Shown here in pieces: positions 42,577 through 53,001 of a DNA stretch of 64,000 nucleotides. The notes under the pieces were generated by a model, which did not search any database, had not been told where the DNA came from, and saw only the letters and a list, made by a program, of their open reading frames with translations. A program made the translations under genes and the position numbers. The stretch comes from Leucobacter sp. 7(1) (lineage in GTDB: Bacteria > Actinomycetota > Actinomycetes > Actinomycetales > Microbacteriaceae). The number at the start of each line of letters is the position of its first letter. Positions within the stretch are counted from its first letter, which is position 1. The stretch spans positions 1-64,000 of the forward strand of contig NZ_FUID01000026.1 in the NCBI RefSeq assembly GCF_900163635.1, read 5' to 3'.

Positions 42577-45500
42577 GTGGTTGCCGCACTCTATCGCCGT
42601 TATCGGCCCGAAGCCTTTGCCGAGATGATCGGACAGGCCCAGGTGACCGATCCGCTCATGACCGCGCTCCGTACGGGGCGAATCGGCCATGCCTATTTGT
42701 TCAGCGGCCCGCGCGGCTGTGGCAAGACCACGTCTGCGCGTATTTTGGCGCGCTGCCTGAACTGCGCAGAGGGTCCCACAGACACCCCCTGCGGTGTCTG
42801 CCCGAGCTGCGTTGAGCTCAGCCGCGATGGTGGCGGATCCCTCGACGTTGTCGAGATCGACGCCGCAAGCCACGGTGGCGTCGACGACGCGCGCGACCTG
42901 CGCGAGCGCGCGGTGTTCGCCCCGGCACGCGACCGCTTCAAGATCTTCATCATCGATGAGGCCCACATGGTCACGCCGGGCGGCTTCAACGCGCTCCTCA
43001 AGATCGTCGAGGAGCCGCCGCCCCACGTGAAGTTCGTGTTTGCCACGACGGAGCCGGACAAGGTGATCGGCACCATTCGCTCCCGCACGCACCACTACCC
43101 GTTCCGACTCATTGCGCCCGGTACGCTCATCGATTACGTGCAGTCGCTGTGCGACAGCGAGGGTGTGCAGGTCGAGCCCGGTGTGCTGCCCCTCGTGGTG
43201 CGCGCGGGTGGCGGCTCCGTGCGTGACACGCTCTCGATCCTCGATCAGCTCATCGCCGGATCTGAGACGGCGCTCGTGACGTCGGAGCGTGCGGCGGGGC
43301 TGCTCGGCTTCACACACACCGAGCTTCTCGACGATGTGGTGTCCGCGTTCGGGCAGCATGATCCCGCGGCCGCGTTCCAGGCGACGGACCGCGTCGTGCA
43401 GACAGGGCAGGACCCACGTCGTTTTGTCGAGGACCTCCTCGAACGACTGCGCGACCTGATTGTTGTGAGCGCCACGTCCGTTGAGGGGGCGGCCGCAGTG
43501 TTCCGCGGTGTGCCCGAGGACCAGCTCACGCGCATGTTTGAGCAGGCCCAACGATTCGGCCGCGGCGAGCTCTCGCGCGTGGCAGACACGGTAAGCGCGG
43601 CGCTGGATCAGATGGCTGGGGCGACCGCCCCCCGCCTGCAGCTCGAACTCATGATCGCCCGTGTCCTCGTCCAGGCGTCTGCCCCTCAGAGCCAGGTTGC
43701 TCCGCAGGGCCAGTTCTCGGCGCAGCCACCAGCCGCACCTGCCCGCGCCCCCCAGCAGGCGGCCCCTGCGGCGGCCCCCGCCGCTCCGGCCCAGCCTGCA
43801 GCACCCGCGGTGAACCCGCTCTCGGCGGTCGCGGCCGCCCGGAGCGCGGCGGTTGCCCCGCCGCAGCCAGCTCCTGTTCCCGCTGCTCCTGTTCCCGCTG
43901 CTCCGGCTGCTGCGGCACCGACTCCGACTCCGAACGTGTCTGCCGCGCCCAACGCTGCGCAGACCGCGGCCTCGATCCGTGATTTCCTGCGTGAAGAGGA
44001 CGCCGGCGACGCGCCGCAGGTGCCAACTGTTCCGGCCGAGGCGCAAGCCTCCGCAGCACCGGCAGCACCGGCAGCACCGGCAGTACCCGCCGCGCCAGCC
44101 GTGCCCGAGGCACAGGCTCCCGAGGTGCCTGCAGTATCTGCAGCGCCCGAGGCACCAGCCGCGCCCGAGGCGCCAGCAGCGCCCGAGGCGAGCGTGCCGA
44201 GCCCTGCTGCTCCGGTCCAGGCCGCTCCCGCTCAGTCGGCACCGCGGCCTGCCGTGCCCGGCGGGGCGCAGACGACAGAACAGCCGCACCCCAACGCGGG
44301 TGTCGCTGGCTTCGGCCGACCGATCACCGACGTGCTGACCGCAGCGCAGGTCGCCAGCATTGGCGCGGAACCGACGCGTCCGTATCCTGCGGCAGCTCAG
44401 CCGCCCGCGCAGGCTGCACCGCAGACTGCCGCACCGCAGGCTGCCGCGCCGCAGGGCCAAGCTCCCGCTCAGGCAGCGACCTCGACACAGACCCCGACGC
44501 CCGGCCAATCGGAGACGGAGGCCGCCGCATCGACCGCGGCGAGCGGTACCGCCGCGGGGAACCCCGAAAACGACGCTGACGTTCCCGGTGAGGACGGGCA
44601 CGCCGCCGGCTTCGACGACCTGATGGAACTCTGGCAGGATCTGCTCGACGAACTGCTCGAATCTGACCGCGACGCCTGGAACGCCGTGCGACCGGTTACG
44701 CCGCTCGCGCTTGACGGTGACGTGCTGACGGTGGGCCTGGCCTCCGGTTCGGACCTTGCGGCGTTTAAGTCCGCCGGGGCTGGGCCGCTGCGCGAAACGA
44801 TTCTGTCTGCCGTGGGCATCAGCGTGAAGTACAAGCCGACGCGTGTACAGGCCGAGAACGCGCCCGGCGCGCAGACGACCGCTCGGGAACCACGGCCGGA
44901 CGCTGACGCAGAGGAGCCTCATCGAGCGGGTGCGGACGACCCGGTCGCCCGCGCAACAGCGCGGCTGAACGGTCTGGGACCGGCGCTCAGCGCCCCGGCC
45001 TGGGCTGATCCCGTGCCAGCACCGCCACAGTCTGCCGCGCCCGTTTCCGTTGCGGTGCCTGCGGCACCAGCACACCCGAACACTGCGGCGCGCACTACGG
45101 CTCCCGTGAGCCCGTCGGCTCCTGCAACGCCGGGGACACCTCCCGTCGAACCCGCCGCCGGAAACCCCGTCACTCCCGTCACTCCCGTAACTCCCGTAAC
45201 TCCCGGGATGACTCCGGGGACGGACGCCACCGAGCCCGGAACTGTCCCGGCGGTGACCCCGCCCGCAGTGAAATCGGTAGCCCCGCAGCCGCAGCCGCAG
45301 CCGCAGCCGCAGCCGCAGCCGCAGCCGCAGCCGCAGCCGCAGCCGCAGCCGCAGCCGCAGCCGGTACCGGTCCGCGTGGCGGATCCCGCAGCTTCGGTTG
45401 GGGAGCCCGAGCAGCCGAAAGCGCACACGCCACCCCGCGCTGCAGTACCCGCGGCGGCGTCCGCGGCCCCGACAGTCCCGCCGAAGTCGCCGGCATCGCG

Positions 45501-46011
45501 CACCGCGGCGACTGAACCCACGGACCCGTTCGCTCACGGTGACCCGTACAGCGACATGGACTCCTTGCCCAGCGGGGACAGCGAAGAAGACGCGTACGGT
45601 ACGAGCGACCCGTTTGCTGCGGCATCGGGCGCGTCGACCGCCACGCCGAGCTCGTCCCGGTCATCGGCCGCTCAGGTCCCCAACGCCTCAGCTCAGGCAC
45701 CCACCGCACCGACCGTGCCCGCGCCTGCATCTCGGCCCGCACCTACTGCCCCCGCCCCCGCTGGAACGGATCGCACACCCGGAGTGGATCCGGCACCCGC
45801 CGCGACTGCGCAAGCACACCCAGGTGCCGCGAGCGCCGAGTCATCCGTGCCTTCACCGGAGGCCCCGGACGCCCCAAAGGCCGCGGACGCACAGCAAGCA
45901 CCGGAAGCCCCAAAGCGCACCGCGCCAACCTTCACCCGGTACGGCGAGGCCGTCGTGCGCGAGGTGCTCGGGGCGCGGTTCGTCGAGGAGCGTCCGCTCC
46001 CGCCACGCTAG
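42577..46011 (+). CDS. dnaX: DNA polymerase III subunits gamma and tau
   Basis: An 1144-residue clamp-loader ATPase. The AAA+ domain has VVAALYRRYRPEAF at the start, Walker A GPRGCGKT (about 44-51), the four-Cys zinc site (CLNCAEG and CGVCPSC), DEAH and the SRC-like region. After about residue 370 comes a very long Ala/Pro-rich linker with a (Pro-Gln)13 run. It is clearly longer than usual for DnaX. I chose the GTG because TAGCAT lies 7 bases upstream (leaderless) and it matches the usual N-terminus; an ATG three codons upstream overlaps that box. recR follows, the usual pairing. Confidence 0.92.
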   Translation: MVAALYRRYRPEAFAEMIGQAQVTDPLMTALRTGRIGHAYLFSGPRGCGKTTSARILARCLNCAEGPTDTPCGVCPSCVELSRDGGGSLDVVEIDAASHGGVDDARDLRERAVFAPARDRFKIFIIDEAHMVTPGGFNALLKIVEEPPPHVKFVFATTEPDKVIGTIRSRTHHYPFRLIAPGTLIDYVQSLCDSEGVQVEPGVLPLVVRAGGGSVRDTLSILDQLIAGSETALVTSERAAGLLGFTHTELLDDVVSAFGQHDPAAAFQATDRVVQTGQDPRRFVEDLLERLRDLIVVSATSVEGAAAVFRGVPEDQLTRMFEQAQRFGRGELSRVADTVSAALDQMAGATAPRLQLELMIARVLVQASAPQSQVAPQGQFSAQPPAAPARAPQQAAPAAAPAAPAQPAAPAVNPLSAVAAARSAAVAPPQPAPVPAAPVPAAPAAAAPTPTPNVSAAPNAAQTAASIRDFLREEDAGDAPQVPTVPAEAQASAAPAAPAAPAVPAAPAVPEAQAPEVPAVSAAPEAPAAPEAPAAPEASVPSPAAPVQAAPAQSAPRPAVPGGAQTTEQPHPNAGVAGFGRPITDVLTAAQVASIGAEPTRPYPAAAQPPAQAAPQTAAPQAAAPQGQAPAQAATSTQTPTPGQSETEAAASTAASGTAAGNPENDADVPGEDGHAAGFDDLMELWQDLLDELLESDRDAWNAVRPVTPLALDGDVLTVGLASGSDLAAFKSAGAGPLRETILSAVGISVKYKPTRVQAENAPGAQTTAREPRPDADAEEPHRAGADDPVARATARLNGLGPALSAPAWADPVPAPPQSAAPVSVAVPAAPAHPNTAARTTAPVSPSAPATPGTPPVEPAAGNPVTPVTPVTPVTPGMTPGTDATEPGTVPAVTPPAVKSVAPQPQPQPQPQPQPQPQPQPQPQPQPQPVPVRVADPAASVGEPEQPKAHTPPRAAVPAAASAAPTVPPKSPASRTAATEPTDPFAHGDPYSDMDSLPSGDSEEDAYGTSDPFAAASGASTATPSSSRSSAAQVPNASAQAPTAPTVPAPASRPAPTAPAPAGTDRTPGVDPAPAATAQAHPGAASAESSVPSPEAPDAPKAADAQQAPEAPKRTAPTFTRYGEAVVREVLGARFVEERPLPPR
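45283..45360 (+). repeat. Perfect CCGCAG microsatellite, 13 units
   Basis: Thirteen identical hexamers lie in frame inside dnaX and encode alternating Pro-Gln. A gain or loss of units keeps the frame and changes linker length by two residues. Confidence 0.95.
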
Positions 46012-46092
46012 GCATCACACCACATACACTGAGACCGTCCCGCGCACGCGGGGTGCGGCTATCCGCGCATCACACTCCTGGAGGCACGCCCC

Positions 46093-46689
46093 GTGTACGA
46101 CGGCATTGTTCAAGACCTGATCGACGAGTTCGGTCGGCTCCCCGGCATCGGCCCGAAGTCGGCGCAGCGCATCGCCTTCCACATCCTGCAGACGCAGAAC
46201 TTCGACGTGAGCAAGCTTGCGGAGCTGCTGAGCGAGGTTCGCGAGAAGGTTCGGTTCTGCGCGGTGTGCGGCAACATCACCGAGCAGGAAGAGTGCTCGA
46301 TCTGCCGTGATCCTCGCCGAGACCGCAGCCTGATCTGTGTGGTTGAGGAGCCCAAAGACGTCGTCGCAATCGAGCGCACCCGCCAGTTCCGGGGCGTGTA
46401 CCACGTGCTCGGCGGCGCGATCAGTCCCATCGATGGCATTGGCCCGGACGATCTCTCGATTCCGGCGCTCATGCGTCGGCTCGGGGAGGCCGAGATTCGC
46501 GAAGTCATCATCGCGACAGATCCCAATCTGGAGGGCGAGGCGACGGCCGCCTATCTGTCACGCCTGCTCAACAGCATTGAGGTGCCTGTCTCGCGGCTGG
46601 CCTCCGGTCTCCCCGTGGGCGGCGACTTGGAATTCGCCGATGAGGTTACGCTCGGACGGGCGTTTGAGGGGCGTCGCCGGATCGAATAG
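46093..46689 (+). CDS. recR: Recombination mediator RecR
   Basis: A 198-residue protein of the RecFOR pathway. The helix-hairpin-helix region ([20 protein letters not shown]), the four-Cys zinc finger ([16 protein letters not shown]) and the Toprim domain ([15 protein letters not shown], then [14 protein letters not shown]) are intact. The start is GTG, with GGAGG 9 bases upstream. It follows dnaX by 81 bases. Confidence 0.96.
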   Translation: MYDGIVQDLIDEFGRLPGIGPKSAQRIAFHILQTQNFDVSKLAELLSEVREKVRFCAVCGNITEQEECSICRDPRRDRSLICVVEEPKDVVAIERTRQFRGVYHVLGGAISPIDGIGPDDLSIPALMRRLGEAEIREVIIATDPNLEGEATAAYLSRLLNSIEVPVSRLASGLPVGGDLEFADEVTLGRAFEGRRRIE

Positions 46690-46728
46690 CTTGCCGGATC
46701 GGTCACGATGTGGCCGGAAGGCACGGCA

Positions 46729-46806
46729 ATATGACACCCGAAATCGAATCGTCATATACGAAGCGATAGACTGGCACTTCGCGTTCGCATTTGAGGAGGA
46801 ACCCGC
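46729..46806 (+). promoter_or_regulatory. lysC promoter region with inverted repeat
   Basis: ATATGAC (46729-46735) and GTCATAT (46751-46757) form an inverted repeat with a 15-base gap. TAGACT at 46767-46772 is a likely -10 box and GAGGAGGAA the ribosome site. The repeat could be an operator just upstream of the promoter. Confidence 0.45.
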
Positions 46807-49178
<2,372 letters not shown>

Positions 49179-49197
49179 CACGCACCACAGTTTCTGA

Positions 49198-49238
49198 CAG
49201 CGGGGGCAGGATCCAGGCGGATCCTGCCCCCGCTGCCG
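49198..49238 (+). terminator. lysC-asd terminator
   Basis: CAGCGGGGGCAGGATCC (49198-49214) pairs perfectly with 49219-49235. There is no T-run, but the stem is very stable. Confidence 0.75.
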
Positions 49239-49419
49239 TATGTCGTGGGACGCGGCTGCACCAGGGAAGACACGCGCTGGAGGCCGGGGAAACGGGTGTG
49301 GGAACACTCAGCTTTCGACTTGAAGTACTGCAGTTCCCTCGGCACCGTGCTGTGTCGCATTGTGGAACCCAGAATTGTGACAGGAAGATCCGGGACGCGG
49401 CGCGAGGAGTACGTTCACT

Positions 49420-49770
49420 ATGCACGAGCAGCTCAGCGCACGTGACCGCCGCATTCTGCTGAGCGAATCGCAACCGCTGATCTTGCGCCGCGCGTTCTTC
49501 GCGGCACTGGGGGTGCCCGAGCAGCGCTCGCCACAATGGTGTCGGGACTCGATCGAGGTCCTCATCAGTGGAGAGCACTGGGCGCCTGAGATTGACTGGG
49601 CAGTGGGGGACCCGCTGGAACTCCACTTCGTATCGGCTGCGAACGCGCGCTGGGTGTTCGAGGCCGCGGCCCGTGCCGGGTACGAGGCGCAGCTGGACGG
49701 TGCCGAGGCGGCAGTCCGGCGGTGCCGTGTACTGGTATACCGTGGGGATCCGGGCGTTCGGGCGCAGTAG
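49420..49770 (+). CDS. Small protein of unknown function
   Basis: A 116-residue soluble protein that I do not recognise. It has no membrane segment or signal peptide. It is rich in Ala, Glu and Arg, with the central stretch GEHWAPEIDWAVGDPLELHF. GAGGAG lies 10 bases before the ATG, which supports translation. It sits alone between asd and pheA in the same direction. Codon use looks normal for the region. Confidence 0.6.
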   Translation: MHEQLSARDRRILLSESQPLILRRAFFAALGVPEQRSPQWCRDSIEVLISGEHWAPEIDWAVGDPLELHFVSAANARWVFEAAARAGYEAQLDGAEAAVRRCRVLVYRGDPGVRAQ

Positions 49771-49838
49771 GCGTTTCGGAGGGTGAAGACACGGAAGCCG
49801 GACCGTCTCGATGCGCGGGACGCGATACGCTGGGGACC

Positions 49839-50798
49839 ATGTCTGCACACGCCGCCCCGGTCCGCCGTTACTCCTATTTGGGGCCGGCTGGAACGTTTAC
49901 GGAGGCGGCCCTGAAGCAGGTGCCCGAGGCTGTGGGGCAGGACTGGCATCCGGTGGAAAACCTCGGCGAGGCGCTCGCCGAAGTGGTTTCGGGGCGCAGT
50001 GATGCCGCGATGATCGCGATTGAGAACTCCATCGACGGTGGGGTCACGGTCGCGCAGGACGCCCTCGCGACGATTCCCGGCCTCCGAATTATCGGCGAGT
50101 ACCTCGTCCCCGTCAGCTTTGTCCTGGTGGCGCGCCCCGGGATGACGCTCGACCGGGTCTCGGTGGTGTCTGGCCACCCCGTTGCCTATGGTCAGTGCCG
50201 CACCTGGCTCGACGCACACACCACGCAGCACCGGCACCTGATCGCAACCTCGAACGTGCAGGCCGCGGCGGATCTCTTCGACCCGGAGAAGGGGATCGAT
50301 GCGGCAATCGCGCCGCCTGGGATCGACGCGCACTACGATGTCGAGGTACTCGCTGAGGGGCTCGCGGAGAACCCCGATGCCATGACTCGCTTCGTGCTTG
50401 TGAGCCGTACGGTGCCCGTGGGGGAGCCCACCGGAGCCGACAAGACCTCGCTGATTGTCGAATTGCCGGAGGATCGCTCGGGCGCGCTGCTCGACCTGCT
50501 CGAGCAGTTCGCGACTCGCGGTGTGAACCTGACGCTGCTGGCCTCGCGCCCGATCGGGGATCGCATGGGCCGCTACCGGTTTGTGCTCGATGCCGAGGGG
50601 CACGTGAAGGATGCTCGCGTCGCTGACGCGCTCCTCGGGATCAAGCGCTTCAGCCCCCACGTCGTGTTCCTGGGCTCCTACCCCCGCGCAGATCGTGTGG
50701 CAGCGACGACCCGCGCTGCGCACGACGACGATGCATTCCGGGACGCCCGGGACTGGTTGCGCGGCGTCATCGAGGGCACCGCCGACGGCGAAGGCTAG
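49839..50798 (+). CDS. pheA: Prephenate dehydratase
   Basis: A 319-residue enzyme of phenylalanine synthesis. It starts with RRYSYLGPAGTFTEAALKQV. The catalytic region has the TRF motif (DAMTRFVLVSR). The C-terminal ACT domain (about 200-290) with LLASRPIGDRMGRYRF is the regulatory ESRP-like site. There is no chorismate mutase domain. TACGCT lies 7 bases before the ATG, so I chose this start (leaderless) over the longer frame. Confidence 0.95.
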   Translation: MSAHAAPVRRYSYLGPAGTFTEAALKQVPEAVGQDWHPVENLGEALAEVVSGRSDAAMIAIENSIDGGVTVAQDALATIPGLRIIGEYLVPVSFVLVARPGMTLDRVSVVSGHPVAYGQCRTWLDAHTTQHRHLIATSNVQAAADLFDPEKGIDAAIAPPGIDAHYDVEVLAEGLAENPDAMTRFVLVSRTVPVGEPTGADKTSLIVELPEDRSGALLDLLEQFATRGVNLTLLASRPIGDRMGRYRFVLDAEGHVKDARVADALLGIKRFSPHVVFLGSYPRADRVAATTRAAHDDDAFRDARDWLRGVIEGTADGEG

Positions 50799-50964
50799 TC
50801 CGGGGCCCTGCCTCCGGGGCCCTGCCCTGCCCATCCAATGCGCGACAGCGCACCCCTGAAACTCCAGAGCCCAGAGCCCAGAGCCCAGGCCCCTGGCCCC
50901 TGGTCCCTGGCCCCAGGCCCCAGGGACCAGAGCCCAAAGCTTAGAGCCCAGGCCCCAGGCCCCG

Positions 50965-51022
50965 CCGAGATCGTGATTGCGCACATTCCTGGGATGGCTG
51001 AGGTGCGAAATTGAGTTCTCGG
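50965..51022 (+). repeat. 58-bp palindromic element, copy 1
   Basis: The left arm CCGAGATCGTGATTGCGCAC pairs with the right arm TGCGAAATTGAGTTCTCGG. Flanking GCCCC bases extend the stem outward. Confidence 0.8.
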
Positions 51023-51092
51023 CGGGGATGGAGTGATGGAGTGCTCACAGGTACCCTCGGCGGAGGCCAATGCTCAGGGCACTCCAACTCCT

Positions 51093-51150
51093 CCGAGATC
51101 GGGATTGTGCACGTTCCTGGCTTGGGTGAGGTGCGAAATCGGGTTTTCGG
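51093..51150 (+). repeat. 58-bp palindromic element, copy 2
   Basis: It has the same length and layout as copy 1, with arms CCGAGATCGGGATTGTGCAC and GTGCGAAATCGGGTTTTCGG. Confidence 0.8.
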
Positions 51151-51190
51151 CTGCTTCCCTGCTTCCCTGCTTCCCTGCTTCCCCGCTTCC
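51151..51190 (+). repeat. Tandem CTGCTTCC array, five units
   Basis: Four identical 8-bp units and one with a single change follow palindrome copy 2 directly. Confidence 0.85.
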
Positions 51191-51274
51191 CTAGTCTCCC
51201 TGCGGGTGAGGTACTCGGGGTGCTCGCAGGTACCCCGGGCGCAAACCAATACAAGGGATGTGTTCCAGGCCCCG

Positions 51275-51332
51275 CCGAGATCGTGATTGCGCACATTTCT
51301 GGGCTGGCTCAGGTGCGAAATTGAGTTCTCGG
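51275..51332 (+). repeat. 58-bp palindromic element, copy 3
   Basis: It is nearly identical to copy 1 over the whole 58 bp. Confidence 0.8.
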
Positions 51333-51358
51333 CGAGGATTGGGGCATAGCCGCCCTTC

Positions 51359-51393
51359 TTGACACCACACTACTGTGTAATGCACACTAGTGT
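51359..51393 (+). promoter_or_regulatory. padR promoter and operators
   Basis: TTGACA (51359-51364) is a good -35 box, with a -10 box near CACACT (51383-51388). Two ACAC/GTGT palindromes overlap it: ACACTACTGTGT (51367-51378) and ACACTAGTGT (51384-51393). They suit autorepression by the PadR protein. Confidence 0.65.
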
Positions 51394-51428
51394 GGCAGGG
51401 CGAAGTGCCCGCGGGTTACGGAGGAACC

Positions 51429-51809
51429 ATGGATACGACGCAACTCCTGAAGGGAGTGCTCGACGTCGCCGTGCTCGCGGTTGTGCACCGCGAAGACGGC
51501 TACGGCTACGACGTGGTGCGACGCCTCCGCGAGGGTGGCCTCGAGGAAGTTGGTGACGCCTCGGTCTATGGGACGCTGCGCCGACTCTATGCGGCGGGAG
51601 CGCTCTCGACGTATGTCGTGCCGTCAGACGGCGGCCCGCACCGGAAGTACTACAGCATCACGCCGGTGGGGCTCGAGCTACTCGCAGCGCAGCGAGCGGG
51701 ATGGGAGCGGTTCGCCGCGACGCTGAGCGCACTCATCTCCGGCGACCCCACGAGCCGCTCCTCGCTGAACCCCGTCACACCCACGACCCCGTCAGGAGCG
51801 GACGCATGA
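51429..51809 (+). CDS. PadR-family transcriptional regulator
   Basis: A 126-residue winged-helix repressor with the PadR pattern LKGVLDVAVLAVVHREDGYG, GDASVYGTLRRLYAAGAL and PHRKYYSITPVGLELL. GGAGGA lies just before the ATG. It overlaps the next gene by ATGA, so the pair is coupled. The palindromes in its promoter are probably its own sites. Confidence 0.9.
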   Translation: MDTTQLLKGVLDVAVLAVVHREDGYGYDVVRRLREGGLEEVGDASVYGTLRRLYAAGALSTYVVPSDGGPHRKYYSITPVGLELLAAQRAGWERFAATLSALISGDPTSRSSLNPVTPTTPSGADA

Positions 51810-52939
51810 GCACCACAACCGGCACCCACAACGCACGCGCGGCCGAGTTCGCGACCGCGGTGCGCGCCCAGCTCTCGGACCTGCCGCGCGAGGAGGTAGA
51901 TGAGCTCACGGACGGGCTCCCCGCCGACCTCGCGGACAGGCTCGACGACGGCGGTGAGCTGGGGGATCCGGCGCACTATGCCGCGGAACTGCGTCAGGCC
52001 GCCGGGTTGCCACCACGCGCTGCGCTTTCCGATCCCAGCCCCGCATCAGTACCGTTCCGTGACCGCGTGGCCGCGTGGGGTGACCGCGCCCAGCATTGGT
52101 TGGCGGCAACGCCCGCCCGCCGAGCAATCACCGAGTTCGTTGTCGCGCTGCGTCCCGTGTGGTGGGTGCTGCGCGGGCTCGTGATCGCCGCGCTCATCGC
52201 CCTGTTCCTCAACTGGGGACTGCTGTGGTGGCCGCTGGCGTTTACCGCGCTCGCCGCTGTCGTGGTGAGCGTGCAATGGGGGCGTGGGAAGTGGACCCTC
52301 AGCGGCTGGGGTCGGTGGCTGCGCCGGATCGCGAGTGCCGTGGTAATCCTGGCGCTCCTGCCGATGGCAGCGTTTGTGATGGAGCGAGCATCACAGGCCC
52401 TCACACAGACGACGGAGGAGCCGTGGAATCAACCCGGGCTGAACTCCGACGGGGAGATGATCACGAACATCTTCGCCTACGACTGCGAGGGAAAGCCGCT
52501 CACCGAGGTACGTCTGTACCGGCAGGACGGACGCCCCCTCCACACGGGAGCTGGCGAGCCCGGCGGGGACTATGGCTGGACGCCCATGACCGAGGGGCCG
52601 GGCGAAATGCGCCGCAATGCGGCCGGCACGATGCCGGACGAGTGGAACGTGTTCCCCCTGCGACAGTTGCACGATCTGGGCTGGGGCAACGATGAAGACT
52701 TCGAGGAGTACCAGGCGCGGCCGGGGGAGTCGGCGAAGCTTCCCTTCGAGAAGCTTGCAGCGCTCGCGGACTGTGACGCAAACGCAAGCGATGAGGCCGG
52801 AAAGGACCCTGCCGCTGAGAAAGACGCTGCCGCGGAAAATGGCGCTGACGCGACAGACACTGCGACAGACACCGCGGGCGACACTGCCGCGGCGGCCGAG
52901 AAAAACACTGCCGCAGAGGAAGCGCCGAGCCGGCCATGA
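51806..52939 (+). CDS. HAAS-like membrane protein coupled to PadR
   Basis: A 377-residue protein. The N-terminal part (about 10-70; DLPREEVDELTDGLPADLADRL) resembles the HAAS/DUF1700 domain often found beside PadR regulators. Three hydrophobic segments follow (about 125-195), then an outer domain (about 205-310) and an acidic Ala/Asp/Glu/Thr-rich tail. It may be the membrane partner that controls or is controlled by PadR. The function of the C-terminal domain is unknown. Confidence 0.7.
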   Translation: MSTTTGTHNARAAEFATAVRAQLSDLPREEVDELTDGLPADLADRLDDGGELGDPAHYAAELRQAAGLPPRAALSDPSPASVPFRDRVAAWGDRAQHWLAATPARRAITEFVVALRPVWWVLRGLVIAALIALFLNWGLLWWPLAFTALAAVVVSVQWGRGKWTLSGWGRWLRRIASAVVILALLPMAAFVMERASQALTQTTEEPWNQPGLNSDGEMITNIFAYDCEGKPLTEVRLYRQDGRPLHTGAGEPGGDYGWTPMTEGPGEMRRNAAGTMPDEWNVFPLRQLHDLGWGNDEDFEEYQARPGESAKLPFEKLAALADCDANASDEAGKDPAAEKDAAAENGADATDTATDTAGDTAAAAEKNTAAEEAPSRP

Positions 52940-53001
52940 CCGGTCCGGGCCCCGCGCCGGTGAGTGCGCGCCACCACGTGGCGAACGCGTCATCTGATCC
53001 G

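Larger units (their letters stand above)
50799..51358. other. Gene-free repeat-rich stretch
   Basis: It holds a degenerate GAGCCCA/GGCCCC minisatellite (about 50865-50960), three copies of the 58-bp palindrome (50965, 51093, 51275), five CTGCTTCC units (51151-51190), and a longer imperfect duplication (about 51041-51150 against 51220-51332) that includes the last two palindromes. I see no credible gene. Confidence 0.75.

Noticed and set aside
42481-45537. Open frame of 1018 codons antisense to dnaX
   Set aside because: It arises from the GC-rich Ala/Pro codons of dnaX; its translation is low-complexity Arg/Gly/Leu with no domain, and dnaX on the other strand is certain.
50960-51340. CRISPR array
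   Set aside because: The three repeats are palindromes of 58 bp with unequal gaps and diverged sequence, a fourth lies 5 kb away, and no cas genes are present.
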